Origin: Leucocoprinus leucothites
Lineage: Eukaryota > Basidiomycota > Agaricomycetes > Agaricales > Agaricaceae
Assembly (NCBI GenBank): GCA_013368445.1
Contig: JAACJO010000017.1
Coordinates: 496,001-560,000, forward strand
Direction of reading: 5' to 3'
DNA length: 64,000 nucleotides
Shown here piece by piece: positions 12,243-25,539 of the stretch (its first letter is position 1; each line of letters begins with the position of its first letter). Both the position numbers and the translations under genes were made by a program. Under the pieces are notes generated by a model that did no database searches, had not been told where the DNA came from, and saw only the letters and a program-made list of their open reading frames with translations.

Positions 12243-15200
12243 ATGTCCTCCAAAGGTCTGTCCTAGATAGTGCTGTATATGCGCATATACTCATACATGT
12301 GCTCCAGCCATCCGCGAATACGATGCCAAGCTCCTGCTCGCGTACTGGCTCGAGCGGGCACCGGCAGTCGCCCCCCATGCGACGGTCAAGACGAATTTCC
12401 AGTACCCACCTGCCCGTGTTGCACAGGTGTCCTGGGATCCTGAAACCAAAGCCATCACACCCGACAGCCAGATCCCCGGCTGGGTCCACAACACCAAGCT
12501 TGTTGCGAAGCCTGACCAGCTCATCAAGCGCCGTGGCAAGGCTGGTCTTCTTGCACTCAACAAGACCTGGCCTGAAGCTAAACAGTGGATCGCCGAGCGT
12601 GCTGGAAAGCCCCAAAAGGTGCGCATATCTGCATTTCATTCTGCTGTTGCGCGTACTGCGGCAGTGCCACCCATCTTTTATCGATTGATTTTCGATTCTC
12701 GATGGATTATCGAGAGATATCATTGTCGATCCGTCCTCGTTTTTGCCGCGCGTCAGGTTTTGACGCGTTCAGAAGGTTCTAATTATTGTCTCCACGTGAT
12801 GTTACCCCGCATTATTGCTGCTTCTTTTCTCTCTTGCCGCTTGCCTTCTCCCGATCTTCGTTTTTTTCTGACGCACGCGACTCTAGGTTGAAGCTGTTAC
12901 AGGCACCCTGAACAACTTTATTGTCGAGCCTTTCCTTCCCCACCCTTCGAACACTGAATACTACGTTTGCATCAACTCTCAGCGCGAGGGTGATCGCATT
13001 CTCTTCACCCACGAGGGTGGTGTTGACATTGGTGACGTCGATGCCAAGGCTCTTGTGCTCGAAATCTCGGTCAATAAACCTTTCCCCACACGCGAGGAAA
13101 TTGCCGCTACCCTCCTTACCCACGTCCCTGCCGATAAAAAGGACACCCTCGTCGACTTCCTCATCCGCCTCTACTCCGTTTATGTCGACCTCCACTTTGC
13201 ATACCTCGAAATTAACCCTCTCGTTGTCCTCGATGCCGTTGATGGTGGCGAGCCCACTATTCATTACCTCGACATGGCTGCCAAGCTCGACCAAACTGCT
13301 GAGAGCATCTGTGGACCCAGATGGGCCATTGCTCGTGACCTTTCCATCTATGAGGGCGGGGAGGCTACCACTACCAAGGGTTCCAAGGTCTCTGCTGACC
13401 GTGGACCTCCCATGGTGAGTTTTCAGTGGGTTTGACACGTGTTTGGCGTTCTCACACTAGATTGCAGGTCTGGCCCGCCCCCTTCGGTCGTGACTTGACC
13501 AAGGAAGAAGCTTACATCCAGAAACTCGACGGTTCCACCGGTGCTTCCCTCAAGCTGACTGTCCTCAATGCTGAGGGTCGTATCTGGACTATGGTCGCTG
13601 GTGGTGGTGCCAGTGTCGTCTACTCGGATGCCATTGCTGCACACGGTTACGCTCACGAGCTTGCCAACTACGGAGAGTACTCCGGTGCTCCCACAGAGGG
13701 TCAAACCTACGAGTATGCCAAGACCATCAGTACGTACCCTGGAGTTACTCTCGAGGCCATGGACTGACATCCCGTCAATAGTCGATCTTATCACTCGTGG
13801 AACTCCTCGCCCCGATGGCAAGATCCTTATTATCGGTGGTGGTATTGCCAACTTCACCAACGTCGCTGCTACCTTCAAGGGTATCATTCGTGCTCTCAAG
13901 GAGTACAAGAACCAGCTCATCAACCACAACGTCAAGATCTTCGTCCGTCGCGGTGGTCCCAACTACCAGGAAGGTCTCAAGGCCATGCGTCTCCTTGGTG
14001 AGAGCCTCGGTGTCCCCATTCGCGTCTTCGGCCCCGATACACACATCACCGAGATTGTGCCCCTCGCTTTGGGCGTCGACATATCCAAGTCCAAGTCGTC
14101 CCCCGCTGACGGCCTGAAGAGTGTACAGCCGGGCACCCCACCCCCTCAAGTTGCTCCCGTCGGTGAGGCCGAGTCAAGTGTTGGCTCCATTCATGCCGAT
14201 GGTGGTCGCACCCAACCCGGAGACCAGATTGTCCACTTCGAGGGAGGACAGTCCCCTTCGACTCGTCCTTGGTTTAGGCCTTTTGATGCCTCGACCCGCT
14301 CCTTTGTCTACGGCCTCCAGCCCCGTGCTATCCAAGGCATGCTCGACTTTGACTACTCTTGCGGCCGCGCCGCTCCTTCCGTTGCCGCGATGATCTATCC
14401 CTTCGGTGGTCACCACATACAGAAGTTCTACTGGGGAACCAAGGAGACCCTCCTTCCCGTCTACACCAGTGTCAAGGATGCCGCCGCTAAGCACCCTGAT
14501 GTCGATGTCGTGGTTAACTTTGCTTCGAGTCGTAGCGTGTACTCCAGCACCCTCGAGTGCTTCGAGTACCCGCAGATCAAGGCCATCGCTCTCATCGCCG
14601 AGGGTGTACCTGAGCGTCATGCTCGTGAGATTCTCTGGATGGCCAAGGAGAAGGGTGTCCTCATCATCGGTCCGGCCACTGTCGGTGGTATCAAGCCCGG
14701 CTGCTTCAGGATTGGTAACTCTGGCGGTATGATGGATAATATCATCTCTTCCAAGCTCTATCGCCCCGGTTCCGTCGGCTACGTCTCCAAGTCTGGTGGT
14801 ATGTCCAATGAATTGAACAACATCCTCTCTCTCGTCACCAATGGTACCTACGAGGGTATCGCCATCGGTGGTGATCGTTACCCCGGCTCCACCTTCATCG
14901 ACCATCTCCTCCGCTACGAAGCGGACGCCAACTGCAAGATGCTTGTTCTTCTCGGTGAAGTTGGTGGTATCGAGGAGTACCGTGTCATCGAGGCCGTCAA
15001 GACTGGCAAGATTACCAAGCCCATTGTAGCCTGGGCTATTGGTACTTGCGCCAAGATGTTCACGACTGAGGTGCAGTTCGGTCACGCTGGATCTATGGCC
15101 AACAGCGACATGGAGACTGCCGATGCGAAGAACCGAGCTATGAGGGCTGCTGGTTTCATTGTTCCTGATACCTTTGAGGAGCTTCCTCGTGTACTCAAGG

Positions 15201-16359
15201 AGACTTATGAGTCACTCGTCAAGTCTGGTGTGGTTGTTCCCAAGAAGGAGGTCGACCCGCCTGTCATTCCCATGGATTACAAGTGGGCTCAGGTTAGTAC
15301 AAGTGCTCGATGATAGTGTTCAGTTTATGCTGACCCCCCCCCCCCCCCCGTAATTAGGAACTCGGCCTTATCAGGAAGCCTGCAGCTTTCATCTCCACCA
15401 TCTCCGATGAGCGTGGACAGGAACTCCTCTACGCTGGCATGCGCATCTCTGAGGTCTTCGCGGAGAACATCGGCATTGGTGGTGTTGTCTCCCTCCTCTG
15501 GTTCAAGCGCCGTAAGTTTCAATGATTCGGTCATATCTGTCCTTGTCTGACTTGCTTGTCCCCAGGTCTCCCTCCTTGGGCTACCAAGTTTGTTGAAATG
15601 GTTCTCATGCTCACCGCTGATCACGGTCCCGCTGTGTCTGGTGCCATGAACACCATTGTTGCCACTCGTGCTGGAAAGGATCTCATCTCGTCCCTCGCCT
15701 CTGGTCTCCTGACAATCGGCTCTCGTTTCGGTGGTGCTCTCGATGAGGCTGCTGCCATGTTCTCCCAAGCTCGCGATACGGGTCTTACCCCTCGCGAATT
15801 TGTTGACAGCTGCAGGAAGGCCAACAAGCTTAGTACGTCACTGTCGCATCATTCCTTCATGTTCATTTCTGACATCGTTCATAGTCTCTGGTATCGGTCA
15901 CAAGATCAAGAGCGTCAACAACCCCGATCTCCGTGTTGAGCTCGTTAAGGAGTATGTGCGCAAGCACTTCCCTAGCCACAGCCTGCTTGATTACGCTCTT
16001 GCCGTCGAGAAGGTGACCACTGCCAAGAAGGACACTGTGAGTAGCGTCCTTGGAGTCTCTCGAGTTTCGTGTCCTGACTGCGTTTCTTTCAGCTCATCCT
16101 CAACGTTGATGGTTGCATTGCTGTTTGCTTCGTCGACTTGCTCCGTGATAGCGGCGCCTTCACCCCCGAGGAAGCTGATGAATACATCAAGATTGGTACT
16201 CTCAACGGTCTTTTCGTTCTTGGTCGCAGCATTGGTTTCATTGGCCACCACCTTGACCAGAAGAGGCTGAAGGCTCCTCTCTACCGTCACCCAGCTGATG
16301 ATATCTTCATTAACATGGCTGATGTCTCGCAGCCTCGTGTCTTGGGTCGCATGCAGTAG
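12243..16359 (+). CDS. ATP-citrate lyase, single-chain form
   Basis: Nine exons: 12243..12255, 12308..12618, 12887..13414, 13468..13729, 13782..15292, 15358..15511, 15566..15832, 15885..16036 and 16093..16359, giving 1154 aa. The enzyme makes cytosolic acetyl-CoA and oxaloacetate from citrate, CoA and ATP. The N-terminal ATP-grasp/succinyl-CoA synthetase beta-like part has VEPFLPHP and [12 protein letters not shown]. The CoA-binding and ligase part has [24 protein letters not shown] and [14 protein letters not shown]. The phosphohistidine motif is FGHAGSMA. The C-terminal citrate-synthase-like part has [11 protein letters not shown] and [14 protein letters not shown]. Beta and alpha parts are fused in one chain, as in basidiomycetes and animals; ascomycetes have two genes. 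The first exon is only 13 nt and intron 2 is the longest (268 nt). Codon use is strongly C-ending, which suggests high expression and creates long antisense shadow frames. Confidence 0.97.
15334..15349 (+). repeat. Poly-C tract of 16 in an intron of ATP-citrate lyase
   Basis: Sixteen consecutive C lie in the 65-nt intron 15293..15357, just before the acceptor TAATTAG. The tract replaces the usual pyrimidine tract. Its length is likely to vary between strains or by sequencing error. Confidence 0.9.
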
Positions 16360-18330
16360 ATGGGCATCTTGTTTGTTTTTTCGTTTTCGTACTTCGTCTG
16401 TGGGTTGGATGCTTGGAAAGGATAGCAGATGGAAGTAGATTTCTCAAAAGGTTACTAATGAGGTTCACGCCTGCTTTCGCCGCTGTTGCTGTACGTTTGT
16501 GTCGTAGTCTTTGTCTCTCACCTTCATACATACATCCCTTGTGACTCCTGCATTATCATTACTCTGCATTAGTATTTTCTTTCCCTTTTCTCTGTTTTTT
16601 TTTTTGCCCTCTTGTAACACATACACAATAGATCCGACATTTTTCTCCTGGCTCCTTGAGTGTGAGTCGTGCTGCGGTTGGAGTCATCATTACAGCAGCA
16701 ACACAATGGTTATCTTGATTACAACCCGCAGATTCCCAACTATTGAAGCCACCCTTACGTCGGAACCGTGACTCCACATCTGCAGATTCTGGTCTGCGAA
16801 AGTAAGCCGAAATGGTAGTGTGTAATAATATTAGGTATCAGCTTTACTAGGTCTTATAAGTAGGCCGGCGGTTCAAACTACGTAAATAGTTCAAATCGGC
16901 AACATTAGAATTAACGGACTAATTAACGGACGAGCGAGAGCTGCCAATTCGGAGTAATGTGGTATATTCAAAATTTATAACTACACGTCGGCATTGATGT
17001 TCCATGCCTGTAGTAGTAAAGTCGAGCTTCTCAAGACAAACAAGTTCCGATCGACGACACAAAGGACCTTCAGGTCCCAGGATTATCAGACGAGCGGAAG
17101 CAATTCCAAGCTGCGGATCTGAACTGGCCATTTCTTTTGCTCCGTCGTCCCTCACTGGGCCTTGAATATACTGGTGGAGGGGGAGATCGACTCTTACTAG
17201 GTAGAAATGTCAGGATCGGTGATATTGAAAATTAATGTCCGTCTGAATGACGGGGGCCGGTGATATAAAAACAATATTGGAGTAGGAGTGTTCTTCGGAC
17301 TCCCGACTCGGTGTATGAAAAGGGGGGATAAAAGCGTCAACCTGTGGATGAGTTGGAGTGGATCTGTTTTTCAGATTTTGAGAGGTGATTTAATTTTAGG
17401 GTTAAATACTCGAGTTGGAGCTTGTTGTACTCGAGTACTCATGGGGGAGCGTCAAAAATTGGCGGCGGAGTATATCGAGTCGTCGCTATTGAACCTTTTC
17501 TTTCACAGATTGCCATACGAATTTAGGAGACTCCACTGATGCAATGAGCTTGCACTGCGTGAGCGGAGGATCGACAAGAAGACGCCCGATACAATCAGAA
17601 TAATACCGCCGAGTCGATCAGGGGCATTCTTGTACGTAAACGGTATGTAAATCTTGTACTTACGTCCGACGCCGATGAATCGAATGGTCTTTGCGAGCAA
17701 CGTGTCCGTGCGGAAGACTCTTTGAGTTTGGTTGTTGGACTGGAGTTCCGACTCGGTCTCTCCGGGAGTCAATTTACGTAGGAACGGGTCAGCTGTGAAG
17801 ATAATTGAATGATATGGCAAGATTTAGGCTTAAATTTTAATAATGTCGTTCTTCTTTGACGATCTGCTCGAGGAAGCTCCGTGTGCTGGCAACGGGCCTA
17901 GCCATAGTGGCTGATGCTAGAGTGTAATCGGAAATTACCGAACTTGACATGAAATTCATAACCGCAGATACTTGATCGGAAGTAGTCTAAGTATGTCTGT
18001 ATGCACTTAGGTGTGAGTTTGGAATGTTCTTAGAGTGTTCTTTGCGTTCTTTCCATCCTCTGCACCCTTGTTGGTAGCTGGTGGCGGCCTTTTTACGTAC
18101 AACAACAGACGAGTTTTATATAAATTATAAGGCCGTCAACGAGCCTTGACCTACTTAGTATGAATACATTGACGTCAACAGAAAATACAACCTAATAATA
18201 CTACACAACGTATTGGTGGAACAAATCAACCCACCCCAGGATTATTGGCAGATAAAACCCAAAACACATTCATAGGAAAGGGATGAAAGTAATGCCTCTC
18301 GCTTCAGGCAGATTGTGACACGACAAAGAA
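16360..18330. other. Intergenic; one weak gene candidate at 17503-17820 (-)
   Basis: This lies between the 3' ends of ATP-citrate lyase (+) and the P450 (-). A minus-strand frame at 17503-17820 has an acceptor-like ATCTTCACAG before ADPFLRKLTPGETESELQS and ends in a hydrophobic segment (GGIILIVSGVFLSIL). I do not recognise it and could not connect a convincing upstream exon, so I do not call it a gene. The rest shows nothing. Confidence 0.3.
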
Positions 18331-20573
18331 TCAGCTACTGTGCTCTGCAGCAACGAAGATCAGCCTTTCGGCTTCTCGGGAACGCGGTTGTATTGAGCAT
18401 TTGAATGGCGAAGGAAGCCTAGTGTGTCCGGTGAGTTATTGAGTAATAATTAAGCATGTAGCGGAAAAGACATACGCGACGATGTTGGCAGATTTGAAAT
18501 CTACAACTGGGTCGACAATGTTTCCATATTCGTCCTTGTGTTTGCCGATCTTGAGCGTGGCGAGGATGGAAGCGATTGCCATCCAGAGAGTGGACACAGC
18601 AATATGGGTACCAACACATTTTCTAGTGAAACTATATCAGTCATCGAGGCCCGATTAGGTTATGATAGTCCAAACCTTCGCCCAAAACCAAAGACAAAAT
18701 CGAACGGGTCGCTGGCGTTGGGGTCAAGTTTACCGTCGGCAGTGAGGAATCGTTCAGGTTTGAAGACTTCGGGTTCTGGGAAGCGCGTTTCATCTCGAGA
18801 CATTGCCCTGTACAACTGTCGTCAGCAGCGATGCACCCGAGTGGAGTTACCACTTACCAGGCATTAGGAATGATGATCGAATTTTTCGGAATATGATATC
18901 CTAAGTAAGTATCATCTTCTGTATTTAGGTGCGGGACGGCTGTTCAAGGTAATAAAGAGTTAATTGACTTCAGTGTCCGGTAAACCGGTCTATAGACTAT
19001 AAAGTTAAACTTACCCTGCGGGTTGGTAGGTTGCCATCTATCGAATATGTCATTAAGTTCAAAATACCAAAGCAAGATCAAGCGCGATCGAGTGATTGGA
19101 CAGGCGGAGATGAGCGCAAGTAAAAATTGGACATGAAGGTACATACCGCAAGACTTCTTTCATAAGGGCTGTGACATATGGTAGGGAGTCTTGGTCACTG
19201 AATTCGGGTAATCTTCCATTTTCGAGCACTCGGTCGATCTCGGCCTGTGCTTTAGCTTGGACCTCGGGGTTCAGGGTCATAGCGAGGATAAACACGACGA
19301 TTGCAGCTCCAGTCGTATCGGCACCAGCTGTAAGATCGGGAATGAGATTATAAGCCTACAAATCCGGAAAGTTACCATACCGGCGAGGAATGTTATGGCC
19401 GTTTCCTTGATAATCGCCTTCTCTTTCTCAATATCCCGTTTCTCGTTCACTGCTTCTAGACAAGAAGAGACGAAGGAAGGTTGAGCATTGCCTTTAGCCT
19501 ACCACATATATTAAGCCATCCGCAGACTGGAGTTTCAACAAGCCACTCACGATATTCTCCTCGGCGGTCTGGAACATAACATTGGTGAATCTCCTCCAGA
19601 GTTCTCTCCACTCCCTCGCCTGACGCTTGAAACCGGCGCCAGGAACCCATTCCGGTATGTACTTGAGGAACGGGAAGACGTCGACCAGAAACTTGCCGGG
19701 AATAGCACCAGCAGCGCTTGCCATCATCGCATCTTCGGCAAGCTGGATCAAAGGGTCATTTTCAGGTTTAGTTGGAATTCCATATGCGAGTGAAATCAGT
19801 GTTCCGCCGATCACACTACAGGAGGTGTTAGTGCATCCTGACCATAGTGTGGGTCGAGAATCAGTGATGAAAGATTCGACGCACTGCCTGATGTGATCCA
19901 TGAAGTCTTCGGGTGATCTCACGAGCTGAGGAAGTAAACGCGTGCGAATAAACTCGATTTCTTTGGGTTGATGAATGCTAGGATTTGACAGAGGGAAATG
20001 TTGCACAAAAGTTCGTCGCCGTTCTCTCCATTCTTCACCGTACGGCATGATGGCAAAAAGCCACCATAGATCCATGCTGTGGGAATTAAACATATTTTGA
20101 GCATGGGAAGTAAGAAGTTGGTTCGAATAGAAGAACACTCACAGCTCGCCTAGGAACGTTGTTTGTGGTCTAGTCCGCCGATTATCAGAGATGCCCAAGG
20201 AACGAATAGGATAACTCACCTGCACGAATAGACATGACTCCTCTTATCAAGCAACTCTTTGGCGATGCTGTAACTGTTCAAGATGACCATCTCCTTTCCA
20301 AATGCTTCCAGGTAAATGATATCCGATCCTATTCGAAAGCCGCGTCACCGTCTGCTCGATTGTATGGCTCGCATGCATACCATATTCCTTCGTCCAGCCG
20401 AGATAGGTCTGCGTCATGTTGACAAGTGGGATGTCCAACGCATTTCCAATTATAGGAAGTCCTCGAGGACCAGGAGGGAGAGGGAGCCTCGTCTTGCGCT
20501 TCCTTGCTCGAATAACCAGCCCAACGACGAGCGCAGAAAGTAATAATTCGAAGGGCCCAAAGTGAGAGAACAT
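18331..20573 (-). CDS. Cytochrome P450 monooxygenase (OrdA-like basidiomycete type)
   Basis: Twelve exons, 5' to 3': 20573..20381, 20328..20220, 20169..20143, 20076..19885, 19815..19551, 19498..19381, 19327..19147, 19037..19015, 18939..18858, 18807..18676, 18622..18476 and 18418..18331. All keep one frame and give 518 aa. An N-terminal membrane anchor (FGPFELLLSALVVGLVI) is followed by the basic/proline hinge RLPLPPGPRGLP. The I-helix has AGADTTGA (from about residue 302), the K-helix EVLR, then FKPERF, and the heme loop FGFGRRKCVG with the axial Cys at about 443. It should be a microsomal haem-thiolate oxygenase. Substrate is unknown: the nearest annotated enzymes in such fungi are often called O-methylsterigmatocystin oxidoreductase by similarity only. 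Exons 3 and 8 are just 27 and 23 nt. No other pathway gene sits beside it. Confidence 0.93.
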
Positions 20574-23500
20574 GTCGCTCGGAGTAGGGAGAGGAAAGGG
20601 TTTCAAAAAACGTCACAAACGGAGGGGATGGAACCAGGGAGTGAAATGCCCGCGATTAAATCTTTAAGGCTTCAGTTTGGGCTCACCCAAGCGGGATAGT
20701 TGAAGTGGTTGCAATTCCGCCCCCAGAGTCGTGGATAAAGGGAGTGGATTTGAAAACCTGAGGGTAGAAAGAGAGGTAGGCGGAGAACAGGGACGGTTGA
20801 CTGAGGAATTTGTGGAGGCATATTTATGTAGGAACACGATACATAACATAAAAGGATGTATGAACCCAGAATTGCGCGGGCGACTAAACCCTGGACCTGT
20901 CGGATTTCCATGTAAAGACGTGTATACAATTGAATCAATACCGATTCCGATCCAAGATCTAATCACAACGAACCTTATTTGTACAGGTCACACTCCTCCG
21001 TTCCTCCAAATCTACTTACGCATAGGTTACATACCGGTGTCAAGGTGCATTTGTTGCCGGTATTCATTCATTCTGAGATTCTGAAGAGCGTCACTGACGG
21101 GTTGCCCATTGGAAGGGGAAAGGGACCTCAAAGCAAGTTAGATTGCTTGACCGATAGTTCGACCCCGAGCTCAGCCTATGACCAATCACGACAGATCTTC
21201 CCCCCAGATACCAAAGAAAATAAACGCCATACTTGAGCATTCAAGCATTGAAATTTGAAACGACGCTCAGAGATGTCGCCCTGATCCTGGTCGGACTTGA
21301 TGATAAAGCGTCAAAGAAGCACCATCACACACGGAAATCAAGAAGAATCTATCTATTCAACGCCCACCTGGACCTATGCTCTATGTAAAAACAAGGGCCA
21401 TCCCTTCTCCGCTTCGTGTTCCGTCGGGTAATTTTTTCACTCCTTGTTGCCTTGTTCCCTTTGCAGTGAGGGCAAGGGTCGATCGTGTTCCCCTCTACTC
21501 AATTGTCCCGGCAAATTAGAGGTGCCTCAAAACAGACTTATACAAAAAGGTGATGCTGTTAAGAACGGTCCGCCGTAGTCCGTGATAATTCGATAAGGAT
21601 TGCCCAATCTAGCGGTACTCAATTGACCATGATTGGCGTCTCCTTTTCCTATCCCCTCCAAGGCTTGAGTCGGCGGCTACCGTCACCTAAACTTGTCCGC
21701 CTTGAGAGACATTCGACGTTTCAATGAACGAATGTAGTAGTTGGGCTTTGACAGTGGCAACTTGTATAACCCCAGAATGCTGGAGGGGGGGCGATGACGT
21801 CGGACTCCTCACTCCAATTCCAAACGAAGACTCATGATACATTATAGCAATGTTGCTACATGAGCGCCTCGCGGGTGAATGGCCAACGTGGCAGCTGCGA
21901 CCAAAGTTAGTCAAGAGGCAAAGGGTTGAGTGAACGGAGAAGAGCGTCAATTCCCCCGATCAACAGAGTCATACTCGTGCTCCGTTCGCGGGCGCTAGTT
22001 CTTACATTCAGCGTCCGACGCTTCACATCTACGGGCTCCGCTGTTTGTTAACTTCACTGACAGGCCCGGTTGAAAGGTGCACCGGATGAGCGGGATTCGG
22101 GATATACAACGTTGATGGACTGTGGAAATGAAAGTGAGAGCGCCGCAATACAGGCTTGGCGGACAATTAGATGCTCGAGAATGCAATGTACTCACTGCTG
22201 TGCGTCATTGATGCTGACCTTTCGAGAAACACAATACAAACCATCGAAGTTTCACAGCGTGTGGAGTTTACATCACCTTGACGTTCTAAAAGTTGAAGCG
22301 ATAACCCTGGCCGAGTTCGAGTGTAGTGGAAGTAGATGACCGCCCGTAACAGTTTGATTCGGAGAGATTGCATTAATTACATAGTCACTACATTTGCCGC
22401 AGTGATCACGACTGCGCGGCCGGTCATTTTGAAGGGAAAGGAGGCAAGTAAGAGAGATGGGGATAAGCCTCGCGCCGCTTGGTACTTCGAAACTTTGTAT
22501 ATGTTTTGTTGGCGACACAAGGCATTATCGTAATTTTTATCCAATTTATGGATTGATCACCTGCCCCTTAGGTGGTCGGGGATATATTGAGCATTTGGTA
22601 CTTGTGTGAATGAGATGCAACATGACAGACTTGCATAGATACATACTGGGCGAGAATATAACCGAACGGTCCTTTGATATTGCTGCTGGGGGAATGTTGT
22701 TATTACTGTGTCAGTGGCTCCTTTTGTGGGGACATTGTAAGCTTAGTACAGATTACGAAGCTAAGAAAGTAGTGGTGTTTGAAAATGACAGATCGGCATG
22801 ATTCTTTTGGTTGGTGAAAAGTTAATCATTGCCGGGTGTCTCCTTGCATTAATCGGATCCGAACTGCTGCATGCTGACTGATATCACCGTCTCTTGCGGT
22901 CTTCTAAGAACGACCGTTATCCAGGTTCCTACACTTTTGGCTGAGCGCGTGGGCAACAGCTCGAATATGTCAGTTTGGCTCAGCGCTCGCATTATCTTAA
23001 CCTCCTATTCGCTTGCCAACTCCGCCTTCTTGAACAGAAAACCTATGATCTGTAAGTGATCTCTTCTTAGATCTAAGTAGTATTCGCAAGGCTCGGCAGG
23101 ATAGGACAAGCTCCTCGGCCGATAGGGCACTAGAAACCAATCAGTACGAAGTAAGCTTGGAAATATCATGACTTTACTTTTCAGGATACCAAACGGAGCC
23201 CACACTCGAGCTTGATAGTTTGGCCATTGAGTATTTCATTTTGATGCGCAGAGACGCAATAGATAACACCATCTGAATATTATAGGCGTTTGTAATAGGT
23301 CCAAGAAAAGCGTAGCCAGAAATTCCTTACGGGATGCCTAGTAATTTGGGTATGGAGTGCTGTTCACGCCACCGCCAGTGCCCCCACGTAGGCGAATGGG
23401 GTACATGACTGACTCGCTACGACATGAAAGTGTTCCTTGACAGTAACGAATTTAGCGGATCGTCCCATGCCCAGAGTACCAGCCGGGCTGGGCAGTGTAA

Positions 23501-24048
23501 TTGTCACAGCTGATATAGGTACAGCAGGCACTGGCACTTGCCGCAGGTTCGTGTCCCTGTTGAGATTCCGAGATCCTCGTCCTTCAAGTATCCAAACGGA
23601 GAAGATAGCAGAAACCGTCGTTGTTTTTGTCGGACCCGGCGCGTTCTTCCCAGATTTGTCTACGCATGATAGCCGACATAACATAAACTGCCAACCTCTC
23701 GCAGTGGTGAGGGTGACAGTAGGGTGGGCGCCCGTGCCATCTAAGCGCCGGTCCGATAGAGGCGTGTGTAAGGGACATTGTCTTCAAGTCTTTTGGAGGT
23801 TACCATCATGTCAAGAATGCAAAAAAGCATCGTTGCCGGAAAGCCGAGTTAATGTTGGATGTGTGCGTCGCAGTGTTCCTGAACATATGTCCGATATGTG
23901 GACATTGTGGAAAGGCAGAGTGATAAATGAATGCCGTTAAACGGGTTAACGCTTGAAAAGTAATACCATTTAATGTCATCATCGAATTACAAGAGTCGAC
24001 CACTGCAAGATATCAGAGTACAATGGGGATCTTCTGATAAGTCATTAG
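20574..24048. other. Gene-poor region
   Basis: I find no gene in these 3.5 kb. Open frames are short and overlap on both strands. The longest, at 23437-23940 (+) and 23364-23684 (-), have no recognisable motif or splice-consistent neighbours. No long repeat or transposon end is evident by eye. Confidence 0.45.
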
Positions 24049-24120
24049 AGCAGCATGGCGCAGTGGTAGCGCGCGGGGCCCATAACCCCGAGGTCACTCG
24101 ATCGAAACGAGTTGCTGCTA
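24049..24120 (+). tRNA. Initiator tRNA-Met (CAT)
   Basis: The acceptor AGCAGCA pairs with TGCTGCT, then discriminator A. The A1-U72 end pair is an initiator mark. The anticodon stem GGGG/CCCC encloses CCCATAA with anticodon CAT, and the three G-C pairs next to the loop are also typical of initiators. The T-loop reads ATCGAAA instead of TTCG, as in eukaryotic initiators. There is no intron; a T5 run occurs about 30 bp downstream. Confidence 0.95.
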
Positions 24121-25539
24121 AACTGACTGTCCTTATCATTATATTTTTGTAGCCACGGGCATTCGAAAGCCCTCCGAGCCGTCTGCGTATAGGATGACTA
24201 GGACCAATGAATTGGGACGTCTGGTCCTGGTGGGTGTTATATATACTGTTATAATTTTGAGATCAAATCAAGCACATGCGCATGCACATCATGCACTAGA
24301 ATAAAAAGAGACTCGTGTGCTCTCCTATTTGCCTTTCCCAGAACCAAGTTCAAGTAGTGCATGCTCGCTTCCACTCAGGCTCTAGTCAGATATGCGTTTG
24401 GTCTACCTCAAAGATTCACACCGCATCTGAGGAGATGCATCATTATTATACCAATACTCATCCGCCGATTATACGAGGTATAGTTTACTTCACGGATATT
24501 TCGAATAGTTACTGTGCACCTTTTCCGTTTTGCAGGCTGTGTATTTCGTGCGTTTGTCCACGGATTCCGATGTGTGATTGATTTCAGAGTTTGTTTTTTT
24601 CACGTTGATGTAAATATATGATTCGCTGCTTTGTCCCTTGAGGAAATAATTTCAATGTCTAGCTGTTTAGCTTGAAACCTTTCTTTGACGTGAACGTCGT
24701 GGTTCAGGGGCGGTAAATGCGATGTGGTCACTGGCGGATGTCCCTCTGTGCAACTTGATATTTCCTTCAACAGGTCTTAATGAGAACTAGTTTCTCTAAA
24801 GTTGAGTGCAAGATATAAGGTGCACCGATAACTGCCCTATCAAGCGGCTCAAAGAGTTCCTTTTGGTGTCCACGCCTGCCAGAGTGTCCTTTCCAGGTAT
24901 GCATGCGGACTGCTACGACGAATCTTCGCATGGGGTTTGCACACGATAAGATACTGAGGTAGACACGGCTCAGTGTGTTCACTTACACGTTGAATTGGAT
25001 ATACGGGCTCTTTAAATGGTGGGTCAGTGGGCTCAGGTCGGGAGTAGTAAATGAAGCATAAGGGACCAAACCAATGGCGGGTTTTCTTTTCTAAGGGAAT
25101 GTGGCTGCTGTGGGTATCAGTCAGGCCCTCCTTGGCCTGAAGTCGGCTTCTCTTCTGGCTATTTGCCAAAGAAGAGAGGATGGGAAACATACAATTAACA
25201 CTGACAGTATTGACTTGGCAAATTGAAAACCATGTCCGTCAGGGCTCCAAAGAACCGTCGGCAACATTGAAGGGTGCGTGGAAATAAAAGGCCTGATTTA
25301 GCGTGGGGATGGGAAAGTCCTCATGTCAAGAATGCCCTGCAGCCTTGCTGCCAGAACCATAGCTTCTGCGAAGATGTAGAAAGCTTTACCGGGGAATTCT
25401 TATGAGGTGCAAAGGGCTAGCGAGGGTTGAGAGACGGAGCACGTGCAGCGTTTTATGAGCCAGAGTTTTGTCTCTGGGCTAACTATATACATATGTTGTC
25501 ATCAATCAGTTATTCCCATCTTGTTTCTCTACCACCACC
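24121..25539 (+). other. Intergenic, upstream of the UBL3-like gene
   Basis: No supported gene. The last 30 bp before the UBL3-like ATG are pyrimidine- and CCA-rich (TCTCTACCACCACC). Confidence 0.45.

Noticed and set aside
14174..15085. 303-aa minus-strand frame inside ATP-citrate lyase
   Set aside because: It is the antisense shadow of a gene with strongly biased C-ending codons. Similar shadows cover the whole lyase.
17503..17820. 105-aa minus-strand frame with a hydrophobic end
   Set aside because: It has an acceptor-like site, but I found no upstream exon in phase and no family. Noted only within the intergenic entry.
23364..23940. Overlapping 106-aa (-) and 167-aa (+) frames
   Set aside because: Neither shows a known motif, splice support or a plausible start, and they overlap in opposite directions.
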